Assembly: GCA_036961445.1 (NCBI GenBank)
Contig: JBALVO010000160.1
Location: 1-6,899 of the forward strand
Source: JBALVO01 sp036961445
Lineage (GTDB): Bacteria > Pseudomonadota > Gammaproteobacteria > Pseudomonadales > Halieaceae
Direction of reading: 5' to 3'
Length of the DNA stretch: 6,899 nucleotides
Part shown: piece by piece, positions 5,739 to 6,899 of the stretch
How positions within the stretch are numbered: position 1 is the stretch's first letter
How the letters are laid out: each line of letters starts with the position of its first letter
Program-made: the position numbers and the translations under genes
The notes under the pieces: generated by a model
Seen by the model: only the letters and a program-made list of their open reading frames with translations
What the model was told of the DNA's origin: nothing
The model's database searches: none

Positions 5739-6782
5739 ATGTTGATTCTGGGCCTGGAAACCTCCTGTGATGAAACCGGTGTGGCGCTGTACGATACCCA
5801 GCGTGGCCTGCTGGCGGATGCCCTGTTCAGCCAGGTCGATATCCATGTGGAATACGGTGGCGTGGTGCCGGAGCTGGCGTCGCGGGATCACGTGCGCAAG
5901 ACCTTGCCTTTAATCGAGCAGGTGCTGGCTGACTCAGGCTGTACTGCCCAGGATATTGACGGTGTGGCCTATACCGCCGGCCCTGGACTGGTCGGAGCCT
6001 TGATGGTTGGTGCCACTCTGGCGAAGGCCCTGGCCTGGGGATGGGGTGTGCCGGTCCTGGGCGTGCATCACATGGAGGGTCATTTGCTGGCCCCCATGCT
6101 GGAAGAGGAACACCCGGATTATCCTTTTGTAGCACTGCTGGTTTCCGGTGGTCATACCCAGTTGGTGCGGGTTGATGGCATAGGCCAGTACACCATGTTG
6201 GGTGAATCGCTGGATGATGCCGCCGGAGAGGCCTTTGACAAGGCCGCCAAAATGCTCGGTCTGCCCTATCCGGGTGGTCCACACATTGCGCGGATGGCCC
6301 AGCAGGGTAATCCTGAGCGCTTTAATTTTCCCCGGCCCATGGTCAATCGGCCCGGGCTGGATTTCAGTTTCAGTGGTCTCAAGACCTATACCCTCAATAC
6401 CGTGGCAGAGTGTCGCCAGGCCGGCGCGTTAACCGAGCAGGACAAATGCGATATCGCCCGCGCATTCGAGGAGGCCGTGGTGGCCACATTGGTCATAAAA
6501 TGTCGCCGGGCGCTCAAGCAGGAGGGCTTGAAGACTCTGGTGATCGCCGGCGGAGTAAGCGCTAACGTAAGCCTCAGGTCGCAACTAGAAAGGGCTTTGG
6601 ATAAAGAAGGTGCCCGGGTGTTCTATCCCGCGCCGATGTACTGTACCGATAACGGAGCGATGATCGCCTACGCCGGCGCCCAGCGCTTGCAGGCCGGGCA
6701 GGTCGATACCAAAGAGACCCGGGTGCGGCCGCGCTGGCCCATGGAAGAGCTGCCACCGTTGCCTACCGCGGGCGCCAGTTGA
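5739..6782 (+). CDS. tsaD: tRNA N6-adenosine threonylcarbamoyltransferase TsaD
   Basis: TsaD moves the threonylcarbamoyl group from TC-AMP to A37 of tRNAs reading ANN codons (t6A), working in the cytoplasm with TsaB and TsaE. The 347-aa product has the ASKHA-fold family signature: ILGLETSCDETGVALYD at 3-19, PELASRDH at 44-51, the iron-binding motif HHMEGH with H111 and H115, VSGGHTQL at 135-142, DDAAGEAFDKAAKMLGLPYP at 159-178, DFSFSGLKT at 208-216, IAGGVSAN at 269-276 and CTDNGAMIAY at 302-311 with metal ligand D304. Length is near the 337 aa of E. coli TsaD. I chose the ATG at 5739 because the family begins at MxILGLETSCDETG; a TTG at 5658 would add 27 unconserved residues. CAGGAG lies at 5718-5723, an unusually long 15 nt upstream. 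It diverges from rpsU, as in many gammaproteobacteria, but the TA module now separates them. Its stop overlaps the folB start. Confidence 0.98.
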   Translation: MLILGLETSCDETGVALYDTQRGLLADALFSQVDIHVEYGGVVPELASRDHVRKTLPLIEQVLADSGCTAQDIDGVAYTAGPGLVGALMVGATLAKALAWGWGVPVLGVHHMEGHLLAPMLEEEHPDYPFVALLVSGGHTQLVRVDGIGQYTMLGESLDDAAGEAFDKAAKMLGLPYPGGPHIARMAQQGNPERFNFPRPMVNRPGLDFSFSGLKTYTLNTVAECRQAGALTEQDKCDIARAFEEAVVATLVIKCRRALKQEGLKTLVIAGGVSANVSLRSQLERALDKEGARVFYPAPMYCTDNGAMIAYAGAQRLQAGQVDTKETRVRPRWPMEELPPLPTAGAS

Positions 6783-6899
6783 TGGATATTGTCTTTATCA
6801 GGGAGCTGCGCGTCGACACGGTGATAGGCGTGTATGACTGGGAGCGAGAGATCCGCCAGACCGTGGTATTGGACATTGAGATGGCCGGCGATAACCCAC
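6782..6899 (+). CDS. folB: Dihydroneopterin aldolase FolB, 5' part only
   Basis: FolB converts 7,8-dihydroneopterin to 6-hydroxymethyl-7,8-dihydropterin and glycolaldehyde in folate synthesis. Only the first 39 codons are in the window; the gene continues past the right edge. The visible start is typical of the family: MDIVFIRELRVDTVIGVYDW followed by EREIRQ, with E21 matching the pterin-binding glutamate. The catalytic lysine lies further on and cannot be checked. The ATG overlaps the tsaD stop as TGATG, which suggests translational coupling and co-transcription. Confidence 0.93.
   Translation, partial: MDIVFIRELRVDTVIGVYDWEREIRQTVVLDIEMAGDNP

Overview
The window is a housekeeping locus of a gammaproteobacterium. 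On the minus strand it carries the complete macromolecular synthesis (MMS) gene cluster in the order rpsU (ribosomal protein bS21), a GatB/YqeY-domain gene, dnaG (primase) and rpoD (sigma-70). On the plus strand, divergent from it, are tsaD (tRNA t6A synthesis) and the first 39 codons of folB (dihydroneopterin aldolase). A yqeY-type gene between rpsU and dnaG is, as far as I recall, the Pseudomonas-like arrangement, whereas E. coli has rpsU-dnaG-rpoD. Together with the fairly GC-rich sequence and the protein sequences, this suggests a Pseudomonas- or Cellvibrionales-like marine or environmental gammaproteobacterium. The genus cannot be fixed from sequence alone.

Layout from left to right: 1-128 is non-coding and rich in inverted repeats, lying downstream of rpoD. 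rpoD runs 129-1940 (-). A 227-bp spacer at 1941-2167 holds hairpins, a sigma-32-like promoter, a consensus TATAAT box and two U-tracts. dnaG runs 2168-4111 (-), followed by an 88-bp spacer with a hairpin, yqeY 4200-4655 (-) and rpsU 4672-4887 (-). The rpsU promoter is at 4961-4989. A two-gene type II toxin-antitoxin (TA) module, MazF/PemK-like toxin plus AbrB/MazE-like antitoxin, occupies 4997-5570 (-). A 36-bp near-perfect palindrome that looks like the TA operator lies at 5581-5616. tsaD runs 5739-6782 (+) and overlaps folB, which runs off the right edge.

The core genes link translation (bS21, tRNA modification), replication initiation (primase) and transcription (housekeeping sigma factor). 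The unusual element is the TA module, which sits in the normally short tsaD/rpsU divergent spacer. It points the same way as the MMS cluster, its toxin stop codon ends 7 bp before the rpsU -35 box, and no terminator lies between them. TA transcription could therefore run into rpsU-yqeY-dnaG-rpoD. Other points worth checking are the missing Shine-Dalgarno sequences of yqeY and dnaG, which share a CTGCACCCC element just before their start codons, and the heat-shock-type promoter before rpoD. I found no CRISPR array, insertion sequence, tRNA or rRNA. Nothing here clearly amounts to a wholly new system; the TA insertion at this essential locus is the best candidate for a second look.
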